From the NCBI RefSeq assembly GCF_026626635.1, contig NZ_JAPNKA010000001.1, positions 10,524,501-10,588,500 of the forward strand: a stretch of DNA of 64,000 bases, given 5' to 3'. The notes under the pieces were generated by a model. That model did not search any database. It was not told where the DNA came from and saw nothing but the letters and a program-made list of their open reading frames with translations. The translations under genes were made by a program, and so were the position numbers. This stretch comes from Archangium lansingense (lineage in GTDB: Bacteria; Myxococcota; Myxococcia; Myxococcales; Myxococcaceae). Shown piece after piece: positions 16,452 through 26,200 of this stretch (positions within the stretch are counted from its first letter, which is position 1; each line of letters begins with the position of its first letter).

Positions 16452-17960
16452 CTAGTGGGCGCCGCTCGGCTTGAAGAGGGGGTTCGGATCGAAGTGCAGC
16501 AGCCGCTGCATCTCACACTTGCGGCGCCACAGATCGTTGTACTGACGCACCTCACCGTCCACCGGATCCGTGGGAGAGGCGTAGTAGAGCGGCTTCGACG
16601 TCTCACTGGCGTTGGGCAAGAGCGCGTCGGAGCCGGAGGCCGCCAGGAACGGCGAGAGCTGGGTCATCTGGTTGACGCCGCGCGGGGCGACGTGGAAGTT
16701 GCTCGTCCCCGTCTCGGCGTAGTGGCAGCCGCCACAGGTCTGCAGGGCGAACGAGTGCCGGGTCGACGTCTTGAAGGTGCCGCCATTCGGCTCGTAGCTG
16801 CTCTGGGCCTCGAGGGACAGATCCCACACGAGCTGCTGACCCAGCGCGCCCTTGGACCGCGAGGCTCCGCCGATCATGTGCGCCGGCAGGGTGGCGAGAT
16901 TCTCCTGGTCGATGAGAGACGCGTTGTTGAGGAGGTAGGCATCCAGGAGGCCCGCATAGGCGGGATCCGCCTGCTCCTCGCCGTTCTTGTTGTACCGGCT
17001 GTCGGGCGTCAGCTTGACGGTGTCCGGCCGCAGGATGCACGTCCCCGAGGTGCAATCGCGCACCTGCTCGCGCAGCTCCCACGTCCGGTTCGCGAGCGAG
17101 GCCGTGTCGAACTCGAGCTCGTTGGTGCGCACCTGGCTGATGGCGGAGCCGCCGGGGATCACCGACGGGTTGTAGGTGGTCACCCGGTTCGTGAGCCACT
17201 CCAGCCTGTTGTTGTAGGCATCGCCGAACGAGTACGAGGCGAGGTCGTGCCAATCATAGGCCCAGCCGAACGAGTCGTTGTGCTGGGTGAGCTTGTACTC
17301 GAAGATGACCGTGCCCTTCATGGCGCCGTTGTTCGAGACCGTGTCGCTGAGCTTGTTGAGATCGACGAAGCCGAAGACGAAGCGCATCTCGCCGGGGCTG
17401 GAGGAGCCGTAGGCGCCCGCGCTCAGGTCCAGGCGGTTGACGATGGCCAGCAGCCGGAAGGGCGCCTGGTTGAAGTCGAGCGTGCACGGACCGGTCAACG
17501 CGCAGCCACTCTTCGTCCGCCAGGTGTTGATGAGCCGGTTGGTGATACCGCCGCGGGCGAGCACCTGATGGCCATTGATGACCTGGTCGGTCTGCCACGT
17601 GCTGAGCCAGTTCAGCACGAACTCCGAGGTCCCCACCACGTCCCTGTTGCCGGCGATCTGCGACATCAGATAGCCGAAGGACCACTTGCCCCTGGAGCTG
17701 GTCGCACAGTTCGACGCGGTGGTGCCGCTGAACTGGGTGCGACAGGCATCGTTCACCACGGAGAGATCCCGAATCACCAACGACTTGTCCATGTCGATGA
17801 TGGGAGAGCTGTAGGGACAGGCCGGGAGCACCTTCTGGCCGAGCGTCCCGAGCTCAGACGAGTCATTCCGCGCCCCCGGCTCGCTCGGCCCCCCACAGCC
17901 CGCCAGCAACCCCACCCCAGCGGCCGCGCTCAACAACACCTTGCTCCAAGACGGCATCAT
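16452..17960 (-). CDS. Lipoprotein with a single CxxCH haem-binding motif
   Basis: 502 residues from the first of two tandem ATGs at 17960, with a GGGAGGGAG ribosome site just upstream. Open frame further upstream lacks protein character. MMPSWSKVLLSAAAGVGLLAGC is a lipoprotein signal. Near the C-terminus, Cys409-Gly-Gly-Cys412-His413 is a c-type haem attachment motif (TCGGCHYAETG); one motif in about 500 residues suggests a cytochrome c-like tail on a larger domain of unknown function. Other cysteines occur in pairs (GCALTGPC; CTSGTC), compatible with disulfides. It may export electrons or bind a substrate, but the sequence does not say which. It sits upstream of the subtilase on the same strand. 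Confidence 0.7.
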   Translation of the reverse strand: MMPSWSKVLLSAAAGVGLLAGCGGPSEPGARNDSSELGTLGQKVLPACPYSSPIIDMDKSLVIRDLSVVNDACRTQFSGTTASNCATSSRGKWSFGYLMSQIAGNRDVVGTSEFVLNWLSTWQTDQVINGHQVLARGGITNRLINTWRTKSGCALTGPCTLDFNQAPFRLLAIVNRLDLSAGAYGSSSPGEMRFVFGFVDLNKLSDTVSNNGAMKGTVIFEYKLTQHNDSFGWAYDWHDLASYSFGDAYNNRLEWLTNRVTTYNPSVIPGGSAISQVRTNELEFDTASLANRTWELREQVRDCTSGTCILRPDTVKLTPDSRYNKNGEEQADPAYAGLLDAYLLNNASLIDQENLATLPAHMIGGASRSKGALGQQLVWDLSLEAQSSYEPNGGTFKTSTRHSFALQTCGGCHYAETGTSNFHVAPRGVNQMTQLSPFLAASGSDALLPNASETSKPLYYASPTDPVDGEVRQYNDLWRRKCEMQRLLHFDPNPLFKPSGAH

Positions 17961-18533
17961 GTCGGACTCCCTCCCAATGAATGGACATACCCCTGCTCTC
18001 ACGGACGAGAGCCGCGGGGTCCTGCGACTGCCACTGCCACGGCGACTGACGACGCATTGGCGGGGGGAATCGCTCGGCGCGACCCTCTGGGGGAGGAGGT
18101 CACGAGCCGCCAACCCGTACCATCTGCCCCTGCTCCCCCAGAAACCCGGGTGAAGTCAGGCGCAGATCTGAAATAGCTGGACTACCCGTGAGACCTGGAC
18201 TCCCTCACAGCAAACCAGACAGGAGACCCGACGCCGCCGGAAAGCATTCACAGCGAACACACGAATGGACTGACACACACGAGGGCGCACAAGACACACG
18301 ACAGGCCGCTCCTCGGGACGAAACGCACAATACGCGAAGTTCCAACGAACCTCCAGTAAAATCTGTTTAACGAGTTTTCCGCCTTCGCGAAAACTTTCCA
18401 ACCTCCCCACGCATTCTTCCAGTTCTTACCGAAAAGACACTTTTCACCTGCTTTTCCGCGATGCGTCTGGGTGAATGGATAGGTGCCCGGCTCCGGGCAG
18501 ACACAGACAGCGCCGTACCCGAAAGGCAAACCC
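17961..18533. other. 573-bp divergent intergenic region with a low-GC part, no gene seen
   Basis: It separates the minus-strand CxxCH lipoprotein from the plus-strand secreted protein. The right half (about 18340-18460) is clearly lower in G+C than the surroundings (for example AAAATCTGTTTAACGAGTTT), as expected of a promoter or upstream control region. Short open frames here have Cys/Arg-rich, non-protein-like translations. No clear -10/-35 pair, operator palindrome or RNA gene was recognised. Confidence 0.5.
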
Positions 18534-19817
18534 ATGAAGAAGGCATTGCTGTCCGCGGCAGTGGCTGCGGTCTCCGTCGTTTCCTCCACGCAGGCCGTCG
18601 CCGCGCCAATGTCCCCCAGCTCCGGCAACGTGGCGCAGTACTTCTCGCCCATCGTCCAGGACGCCTTCACGCTGCTGGCGGACACGGATGATCCATTGCT
18701 CGTCTATTACATCCCGCGCCGCGGTGGCGTGGCCGTCCAGTATCCGCTGAGCACCTCCCCCGTTCCGCGCTTCCAGCTCAACGCCTATACGCCGTTCTCC
18801 GGCTTCTTCGCGTACCAGGAGCTGACCAACTTGAACGGCACGCTCTCCACCACCAGCGACCTGGGCATGCTCCAGCAGCTCCAGAGCGAGGCCAGCGCGC
18901 AAGGCATGTACATCACCCCCGCTCCGGCCTCCAAGGCGAAGACCCGGTTCCTGGTCGCCGGCTACGAGGTGACCACTGGCCGCATCGACGTGGCGTGCAC
19001 GCACGAGTTCATCGAGGTCGTCACCCCCAGCGGCGCCATCCGCCAGGTGCCTGTCCCCAAGTGCTTCACCCGCCAGGATCCGACCCAGCCGTATGACCTG
19101 GACACCAACGTGATGTACCGCTTCACCAGCACCAACGCGTCCAGTGGCAGCGTCGTGGCCCAGGACATCTCCTTCCAGGCGACCACCCTGCCCGGCTGGG
19201 TCAATCATCTCCGGTTCCTCATGGCCACCGGCGGCCAGTGGGACCACATCCTGACGGCGAAGATCGACTGGGAGATCAAGACCCAGGACATCAACCGCCA
19301 GGCCCGCTTCTACGTGAACTGGCAGGTGCTCTTCGAGCGGGCGGGCATCTTCGCCGCCTATCACGCCAACTCGTGCGTGGACACCGAGGTGCGGACCTTC
19401 TTCGAGCAGCTCGTGACATGTGGCGCGGAGAACACGTGCGGCCTCCGGCTCGAATACCAGCAGACCAACGGCACCTGGGGTCCCCTCGCGCCCTCCGGCA
19501 GCAACCCCGCCAACATGGTGACCTCCGTCCAGCGGCGACTCCAGGATGAGCTGTTCAACGAGGTGCGCAAGTACACCACGCCGGTGCCCGGGCAGGTGCT
19601 CGACCAGCGCACGGCCGCCTTCACCCTGCGCGCCAACTACGACAAGCTCTCGCTCAACAAGAACGAGCTGATCTACGTCACCTACAACCCGGGCGTGACC
19701 AACGTGAGCGCCGCCACCACGCTCAACATCTCCTGCCTCCTCGGTGGTTTCGAGCAGGGCAGCGTGACGTGGAACATGTACGACGCGGGCTGCCGCGCGA
19801 TGCTGGGCCAACCCTAG
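18534..19817 (+). CDS. Secreted protein of unknown function
   Basis: 427 residues from ATG at 18534, with GAAAGG 6-11 bases upstream. A frame opening at 18483 was rejected because MKKALLSAAVAAVSVVSSTQAVAAP is a textbook Sec signal peptide with an AVAA-P cleavage site. The mature protein has scattered cysteines (VACTHEF, PKCFTR, NSCVDT, VTCGAENTCG, ISCLLGG, AGCRAM), an even-looking set that could form disulfides. The rest is beta-rich. No catalytic motif or known domain was recognised. It converges on the first RCC1 gene, with a strong hairpin between the two stops. Confidence 0.7.
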   Translation: MKKALLSAAVAAVSVVSSTQAVAAPMSPSSGNVAQYFSPIVQDAFTLLADTDDPLLVYYIPRRGGVAVQYPLSTSPVPRFQLNAYTPFSGFFAYQELTNLNGTLSTTSDLGMLQQLQSEASAQGMYITPAPASKAKTRFLVAGYEVTTGRIDVACTHEFIEVVTPSGAIRQVPVPKCFTRQDPTQPYDLDTNVMYRFTSTNASSGSVVAQDISFQATTLPGWVNHLRFLMATGGQWDHILTAKIDWEIKTQDINRQARFYVNWQVLFERAGIFAAYHANSCVDTEVRTFFEQLVTCGAENTCGLRLEYQQTNGTWGPLAPSGSNPANMVTSVQRRLQDELFNEVRKYTTPVPGQVLDQRTAAFTLRANYDKLSLNKNELIYVTYNPGVTNVSAATTLNISCLLGGFEQGSVTWNMYDAGCRAMLGQP

Positions 19818-19841
19818 GCGCCCTCCCCGCGTGGCGGGCCT

Positions 19842-19877
19842 TCCCGCTCCCCTCCAGCGGCCGAGGGGGGAGCGGGA
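19842..19877. terminator. Bidirectional terminator hairpin between convergent genes
   Basis: TCCCGCTCCCC (19842-19852) and GGGGAGCGGGA (19867-19877) are perfect 11-bp complements around a 14-base loop, between the stops at 19817 and 19889. The stem is GC-rich without a T run. Confidence 0.55.
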
Positions 19878-19888
19878 GGAACCTCCAC

Positions 19889-22800
19889 TCAGAAGCCGGA
19901 CACGTGCGCCGGCACGAGCTGCATGGACAGCACGCCATCCCCAATCTGGCCGTAGTTGCCAAAACCCCAGGCCCACACCGTTCCATCCGACCGGAGTGCC
20001 AGGGAGTGGTTGGAGCCGGACGAGACGGACTTCATGCTGCTCGGGACGGACGACTGCACGGGACTCCGGCGATCGGCGGTGCTCCCCTCCCCGAGTTGGC
20101 TGGTGTTGTTGCTCCCCCACGCGGCCACCGTGCCATCCATGTGCACCGTCAGGGAGCTCCAGTTCGCATCGGCGGCGAGCACCCCGCTCAGGCCGGGCAC
20201 CGCCACCGGCAGCAGGCGCTCGGTGACCGTGCCATCCCCAAGCTGGCCGTAGAGGTTGTAGCCCCAGGAGGACAGCGTCCCGTCCGCGTGGATCGCCAGG
20301 GAGTGGTAGGTGCCCGCCGCGATGGACACCACGCCCCCCAGGCCCGGCACCTGCACCGGCGTCAGGCGCTGCGTCTTCGTCCCATCTCCGAGCTGGCCGT
20401 AGAAGTTGTAGCCCCAGGTCCACACCGTGCCGTCCCCGCGCACCGCCAGCGAGTGGTGCAGCCCCGTGGCGATGGCCACCACGCCACTCAGGCCCGACAC
20501 CTGCACCGGCGTCAGGCGCCGGGTGACCGAGCCATCCCCGAGCTGGCCGTAGGTGTTTCCTCCCCAGGCCCACACCGTACCGTCCGAGCGCAGGCCCAGA
20601 CTGTGAGCACTACCAGCGGAGACGACCATGAAGCCCGTCGCCCCCAGCACCCGGACGGGCGAGAACCGCGCGCTCGACGTCCCATCCCCGAGCTGGCCCT
20701 GGGAGTTGCTGCCCCAGGCCCACACCGTGCCGTCCGACTGCACCGCCAGGCTGTGGTTGACGCCCGCCGCGACGGACGCCACGGAGCCCAGGCCCGACAC
20801 CTGCACCGGCTGCGTGCGCGGGACTCCCGTCCCATCGCCCAGCTCGCCAGAGCCGTTGTTGCCCCAAGCCCACACCGTGCCGTCCGCGCGCACCGCCAGC
20901 GAGTGGAGACCGCCGGCCGCCACGCCCTTCATCCCGCTCAAGCCCGGCACCTGGACGGGCACCGGATGCAGGGTGGCCTTCCCATTGCCGAGCTGGCCGT
21001 ACTCGTTGCCACCCCACGAGGAGGCGGTGCCATCCGCGTGCAGCACCAGCGAGTGGCCGTCACCGGCCGCCACGGCCACCACGTTGGCCAGGCCCGGCAC
21101 CTGGAAGGGTGACGCGCGCTCGAGAATGCTTCCATCTCCGAGCTGGCCCTGATCGTTGCTGCCCCAGGACCACAGCGTCCCATCCGAGCGCACCGCCAGC
21201 GAGTGGTAGTCGCCCGCGGCGATCGCCACCATCACCCCCACGTTCTGCACCTGCACGGGCGTCAGGCGCTGATCCGCCGTCCCATCCCCGAGCTGGCCGA
21301 GCAGGTTGTAGCCCCAGCCCCACACCGTCCCATCCGCGCCCAGCGCCAGCGAGTGGCCGTTGCCGGCCGCCACGGCCATGATGTTGCTCAGCCCCTGGAC
21401 CTGCACCGGCGTCAGACGCCGGGTGACCGTCCCATCGCCCAGTTCGCCATCGGAGTTGTCACCCCAGGCCCACACCGTGCCGTCCGAGCGCACCGCCAGC
21501 GAATGATCGTAACCCGCCGCGACGGCCACGATGGTGTCCAGCCCCTGGACCTGGACAGGCGCCAGACGCTGGAAGGTCGTCCCATCCCCGAGCCGGCCCG
21601 CGCCGTTGAAGCCCCAGGACCACACCGTGCCGTCCCTGCGCACCACCAGCGAGTGGTTGTGCCCGGTGGCGACGTCCATCACCTCGCCCACCAGGCGCAG
21701 CACCTGGACGGGCTGCCTGCGCTGGGTGGTGGTCCCATCCCCGAGCTGGCCGTTGGTGTTGTCGCCCCAGGACCACACCGTGCCGTCCTCGCGCACCTCC
21801 AGCGAGTGGTTCGTGGCAGCGGCCAGGAGCTGCACGCCCGTCTGACCCGGCACCTGGACGGGCACGCTCCTCGGAAGGGCCGTCCCATCCCCGAGCTGGC
21901 CCACGGCGTTGGCGCCCCAGGACCACACCGTCCCGTTCGCCCGCAGCACCTGGGAGTGACGGCCTCCACCGGCGATGGGCAGCCGGACGCGCTGACCGAG
22001 GATCCGCGCTGGCCTCAACTGCTGGCTGAACTGGCCATCCCCGAGCTGGTTGCGGGAGTTGTCGCCCCAGGTCCACACGAGGCGGTCCGAGCGCAGGGCC
22101 ATGGAGTGGGAAGCGCCCGCCGCGATGCTCTTCACGTAGCCCAGGCCCGCCACCGCCACCGGGGAGAGCTGATGGTTGATGGTGCCATTTCCCACCTGGC
22201 CGAAGTCGTTGTGGCCCCAGGCGCGCATCGTGCCGTCGTTGAGCAGCGCCAGCGAGTGCTGGTAACCGGCCGCGATGGCCTTCACCCCGGAGAGCGCGGT
22301 GATGAGCGTCGGCACCGGGCGCCGGATGGTGGAGCCGACGCCGAGCTGTCCGGCGCCGTTCTCGCCCCAGGAGCGCACCGAGCCATCGGAGATCAGAGCC
22401 AGGCAGTGGTAGGTGCCGGAGGAGATGGCCTTCACCCCGGAGAGGCTGGCCACCGCCCCTGGCGTCGGGCGCCCGTTGACGGAGCCGTCGCCGAGCTGGC
22501 CGTAGTAGTTGTCGCCCCAGGCCTGGACCTTGCCGTCGGTGAGCAGGGCCAGCGAATGGGCGTTGCCGGCCGCGACGGCCACCGCGGCGCTATTGAGGCC
22601 CACCTGCACGGGGAACGGGCTGATGTTGGTGGTGCCGTCGCCAAGCTGGCCATAGTTGTTGTACCCCCACGTCCACACGCTGCCATCGGCACGCAGGGCC
22701 ATGGAGTGGAATTCCCCCGCCGCGATGGCCACCACGCTGTCGAGCCAGGCGACCTGCACGGGCGTCATGCGCTGCATGTCCGTACCGTCGCCGAGCTGGC

Positions 22801-23206
22801 CGAAGCTGTTGTCACCCCAGGCCCACACGGTGCCGTCGGCGCGCAGCGCCAGCGAGTGCTGGGCACCGGCCGCGAGGCTCACCACGCTGTCGAGGCCCTG
22901 CACCGCCACCCAGAGAGACTGCTGCATGTCCGTGCCGTCGCCGAGCTGACCGAAGGCGTTGTCACCCCAGGCCCAGACGGAGCCATCGGCGCGCAACAGC
23001 AGCGAATGAGAGCTCCCCGCCGCGACCTGCTCCTGCCCCAGCGGCGGCGTGGAGGGCGTGGTCAGGGAGAGCTCCAACTCCACGGGCTCGGTGGCCTGCG
23101 CACCGCCCTCCTCGGAGGGCGCGCCGCACCCAACCACCAGACACAGCCCGAGCAACACACCCATCCATGCGCCCGGACCACTCCCGGGTATCCGATTGCC
23201 TCTCAT
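19889..23206 (-). CDS. RCC1-repeat lipoprotein with 21 repeats (paralogue 1)
   Basis: 1105 residues from ATG at 23206. The frame continues upstream, but MRGNRIPG...LLGLCLVVGC is a clear lipoprotein signal (lipobox VVGC). After a short linker the whole protein is RCC1-type repeats of about 50 residues, each with a WGxNxxGQLGDG core followed by HSLAL/RxDGTVW. I count 21 cores. RCC1 repeats fold as seven-bladed propellers, so 21 blades would make three. In bacteria such proteins are generally surface or periplasmic binding scaffolds; no ligand is evident. It lies directly downstream of the similar gene at 23265-26567, 58 bp apart, and the two probably form an operon. Confidence 0.88.
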   Translation of the reverse strand: MRGNRIPGSGPGAWMGVLLGLCLVVGCGAPSEEGGAQATEPVELELSLTTPSTPPLGQEQVAAGSSHSLLLRADGSVWAWGDNAFGQLGDGTDMQQSLWVAVQGLDSVVSLAAGAQHSLALRADGTVWAWGDNSFGQLGDGTDMQRMTPVQVAWLDSVVAIAAGEFHSMALRADGSVWTWGYNNYGQLGDGTTNISPFPVQVGLNSAAVAVAAGNAHSLALLTDGKVQAWGDNYYGQLGDGSVNGRPTPGAVASLSGVKAISSGTYHCLALISDGSVRSWGENGAGQLGVGSTIRRPVPTLITALSGVKAIAAGYQHSLALLNDGTMRAWGHNDFGQVGNGTINHQLSPVAVAGLGYVKSIAAGASHSMALRSDRLVWTWGDNSRNQLGDGQFSQQLRPARILGQRVRLPIAGGGRHSQVLRANGTVWSWGANAVGQLGDGTALPRSVPVQVPGQTGVQLLAAATNHSLEVREDGTVWSWGDNTNGQLGDGTTTQRRQPVQVLRLVGEVMDVATGHNHSLVVRRDGTVWSWGFNGAGRLGDGTTFQRLAPVQVQGLDTIVAVAAGYDHSLAVRSDGTVWAWGDNSDGELGDGTVTRRLTPVQVQGLSNIMAVAAGNGHSLALGADGTVWGWGYNLLGQLGDGTADQRLTPVQVQNVGVMVAIAAGDYHSLAVRSDGTLWSWGSNDQGQLGDGSILERASPFQVPGLANVVAVAAGDGHSLVLHADGTASSWGGNEYGQLGNGKATLHPVPVQVPGLSGMKGVAAGGLHSLAVRADGTVWAWGNNGSGELGDGTGVPRTQPVQVSGLGSVASVAAGVNHSLAVQSDGTVWAWGSNSQGQLGDGTSSARFSPVRVLGATGFMVVSAGSAHSLGLRSDGTVWAWGGNTYGQLGDGSVTRRLTPVQVSGLSGVVAIATGLHHSLAVRGDGTVWTWGYNFYGQLGDGTKTQRLTPVQVPGLGGVVSIAAGTYHSLAIHADGTLSSWGYNLYGQLGDGTVTERLLPVAVPGLSGVLAADANWSSLTVHMDGTVAAWGSNNTSQLGEGSTADRRSPVQSSVPSSMKSVSSGSNHSLALRSDGTVWAWGFGNYGQIGDGVLSMQLVPAHVSGF

Positions 23207-23264
23207 CTGGCTTCTCCCCTGTCGTTCAACGTCGTGAAGGCGTGCACTTCTTCGCGCGGCTCTC

Positions 23265-26200
23265 TCAGAGTCCGGACACGCGCACCGGCACCTGGCGCAT
23301 GGACGGCACGCCATCCCCGACCTGGCCGTAGGCGCTGAGGCCCCAGGCCCAAAGCGTTCCATCCGGCCGGAGCGCCAACCCGTGGGTGGTTCCAACGACG
23401 ATGGACGTCATGCCGCTCAGGGGGCTCGTCTGGATGGGAGTTGCGCGGGAGGTGGTGGTGCCATCTCCGAGCTCGCCATAGGAATTATTGCCCCAGGCCC
23501 ACACGGTGCCGTCGGAGCGCCCCGCCAGCGAGCGATAGATGCCCGCCGAGATGGACACCACGCCACTCAGGCCCGGCACCTGGACGGGCATCAGCCGCTG
23601 GGTGGTCGTGCCATCTCCCAACTGGCTGAAGGCGTTGTAACCCCAGGCCCACACCCTTCCGTCCGCACGCAGCGCCAGGGAGTGAGCCTGGCCCGCCGCG
23701 ATGGCGACCACGCCACTCAGGCCCGGCACCTGGACGGGCGTCTGGCGCGTCAGGCTCGTGCCATCCCCGAGCTGGCCGTAGTAGTTGTAACCCCAGGCCC
23801 ACACCGTTCCGTCCGAGCGCACCGCTAGCGAGTGAGATTGGCCCGCCACGATGGCGACCACGCCACTCAGACCCTGCACCTGGACCGGTGCAAAGCGCTG
23901 GGTGAGGGTCCCATCCCCGAGCTGGCCGGAGGAGTTGGAACCCCAGGCCCAGACCGTCCCGTCCGAGCGCACCGCCAGCGAGTGCATGCTCCCGGCCGCG
24001 ATGGACACCACGCCACTCAGGAGCACCCGGGTTGGCACGTAACGCGTAAAGGAAGTCCCATCCCCAACCTGGCCGTTGTAGTTGTAACCCCAGGCCCACA
24101 ACGTCCCATCCGATTGCAATGCCAGGCTGTGGTTGGTTCCCGCTGCGACAGCCGACACCTGGCTCGGACCCGGAACCTGGAAGGGCGTCAGCCGCTGGGT
24201 GGTCGTCCCATCCCCGAGCTGGCCCAAGTGGTTGAGGCCCCAGGCCCACACCGTCCCGTCCGAGCGCACCGCCAGCGAGTGAAAGCCCGCGGCCACTGCG
24301 CTCTTCAGCCCGCTCAGGCCCGGCACCTGGAGGGGCACCAGATACAGAGCGGCCGTCCCATCTCCGAGCTGGCCGTACTCGTTGTCGCCCCAGGACGAAC
24401 AGGACCCGTCCGAGTACGACACCAGGGAGTGGGTGTATCCGGCCGCAACGGACACCGCATTGGCCAGACCCGGCACCTGGACGGGCGACTTGCGAGAGGA
24501 GAGGGTCCCATCGCCGAGCTGGCCTCGAATGTTGTAGCCCCAGGCCCACACCGTCCCGTCCGCGCGCACGGCCAGCGAGTGCTCGTTGCCGGCTGCGACG
24601 GCCACGAGGGAGCCCAGACCCGGCACCTGGACGGGCGTCAGCCGCTGGGTGGTCGTCCCATCCCCGAGCTGGCCGGAGGCGTTGAGACCCCAAGCCCATA
24701 CCGTCCCATCCGCGCCCAGGGCCAGGGAGTGGCTGTCTCCAGCCGCGACGGCCACGATGTTGCTCAGCCCCACGACCTGGACCGGCGTCAGACGCCGGAG
24801 AGTCGTCCCATCGCCTAGCTGACCCTTGGCGTTGTAGCCCCAGGCCCAGACCGTCCCGTCCGCGCGCACCGCCAGCGAGTGCGAGCCGCCGGCCGCGACG
24901 GCCACGATGGAGCCCAGGCTCGGCACCTGGGTGGGCGCCAGCCGCTGGGTGGTCGTCCCATCCCCGAGCTGGCCCTCGATGTTGTTGCCCCAGGCCCACA
25001 GCGTCCCATCCATGCGCACGGCCAGCGTGTGATTGCCCCCAGCGGCGACGGCCACCACCTCGCTCAGGGCTGTCACCTGGACGGGCGTCAGCCGCTGGGT
25101 GGTCGTCCCATCCCCGAGCTGACCATTGGCGTTGTTGCCCCAGGCCCACAGCGTCCCGTCCATGCGCACCACGAGCGATTGGTCCAAGGCCGCGGCCAGC
25201 ACCTCCACTCCCGTCAGGCCCGGCACCTGACCGGGCAGGCTCCTCTGCGGAATCGTCCCCGCCCCGAGCTGACCATTGCGGTTGTCACCCCAGGCCCACA
25301 CCGTGCTGTCCGCGCGCACCGCCAGCGAGTGCTCGCCGCCACCCGCCATGAGCGTCCTGACCCGCTGACCCAGCACCCGCACCGGCTTCAGTTGCTGGCT
25401 GACCTGTCCATCACCGAGCTGGCCCTGGGAGTTGTCGCCCCAGGCCCATGCGAGTCCACCCACGCGCACGGCGAGCGAGTGGGCACCTCCCGCCGCGAGG
25501 CCCTTCACCAGGCCCAGGCCCGACACCTTCACCGGTGTGAGCTGCGAGCCGAGCACGCCGATTCCCACCTGGCCGAAGTCGTTGTAGCCCCAGGCGCGCG
25601 CCGTGCCATCCGCGAGCAGCGCCAGCGAGTGCTGGGAACCCGCCGCGAGGGCCTTCACCCCAGTCAGGCCTGGAATCAGCACCGGTACCGGACGCCGCGT
25701 GGTGGAGCCAATTCCAAGCTGGCCCGAGCCGTTTTCCCCCCAGGAGCGCACCGAGCCATCGGCGAGCAGCGCCAGCGAGTGGAAGGTGCCCGCGGCGATT
25801 CCCTTCACCCCGGTAAGGCCCGACACCAGCACGGGCGTCAGTTGCCCGAAGCCGGAGCCATCACCGAGCTGGCCATAGTAGTTGTCGCCCCAGGCCTTGG
25901 CCTTGCCGTCGGAGAGCACGGCCAGCGAGTGCCCGCTGCCAGCGGCAATGGCCACTGCACCGCTCAAGCCCTGCACCTGTAGGGGAAAGGGGCTCGAATA
26001 GGTGGTTCCATCTCCGAGCTGCCCATAGTTGTTGAAGCCCCAGGCGTACACGGAGCCGTCGGACAGCAGGGCCAGCGAGTGATTGTCTCCCGCGGCAATG
26101 GCCACCACGCCACTCAGGCCCAGCACCTGCACGGGCACCGGGCTCTGGAAGTCCGAGCCGTCGCCCAACTGGCCGAAGAAGTTGTCGCCCCAGGCCCACA

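Noticed and set aside
12805..16455. 1216-codon open frame opposite the subtilase
   Set aside because: It mirrors the subtilase on the other strand, has an Arg/Gly/His-rich translation without domains, and arises from GC-biased third positions.
19769..25982. Long plus-strand open frames opposite both RCC1 genes
   Set aside because: Their regular motifs are antisense images of the RCC1 repeats; no start, signal or family supports them.
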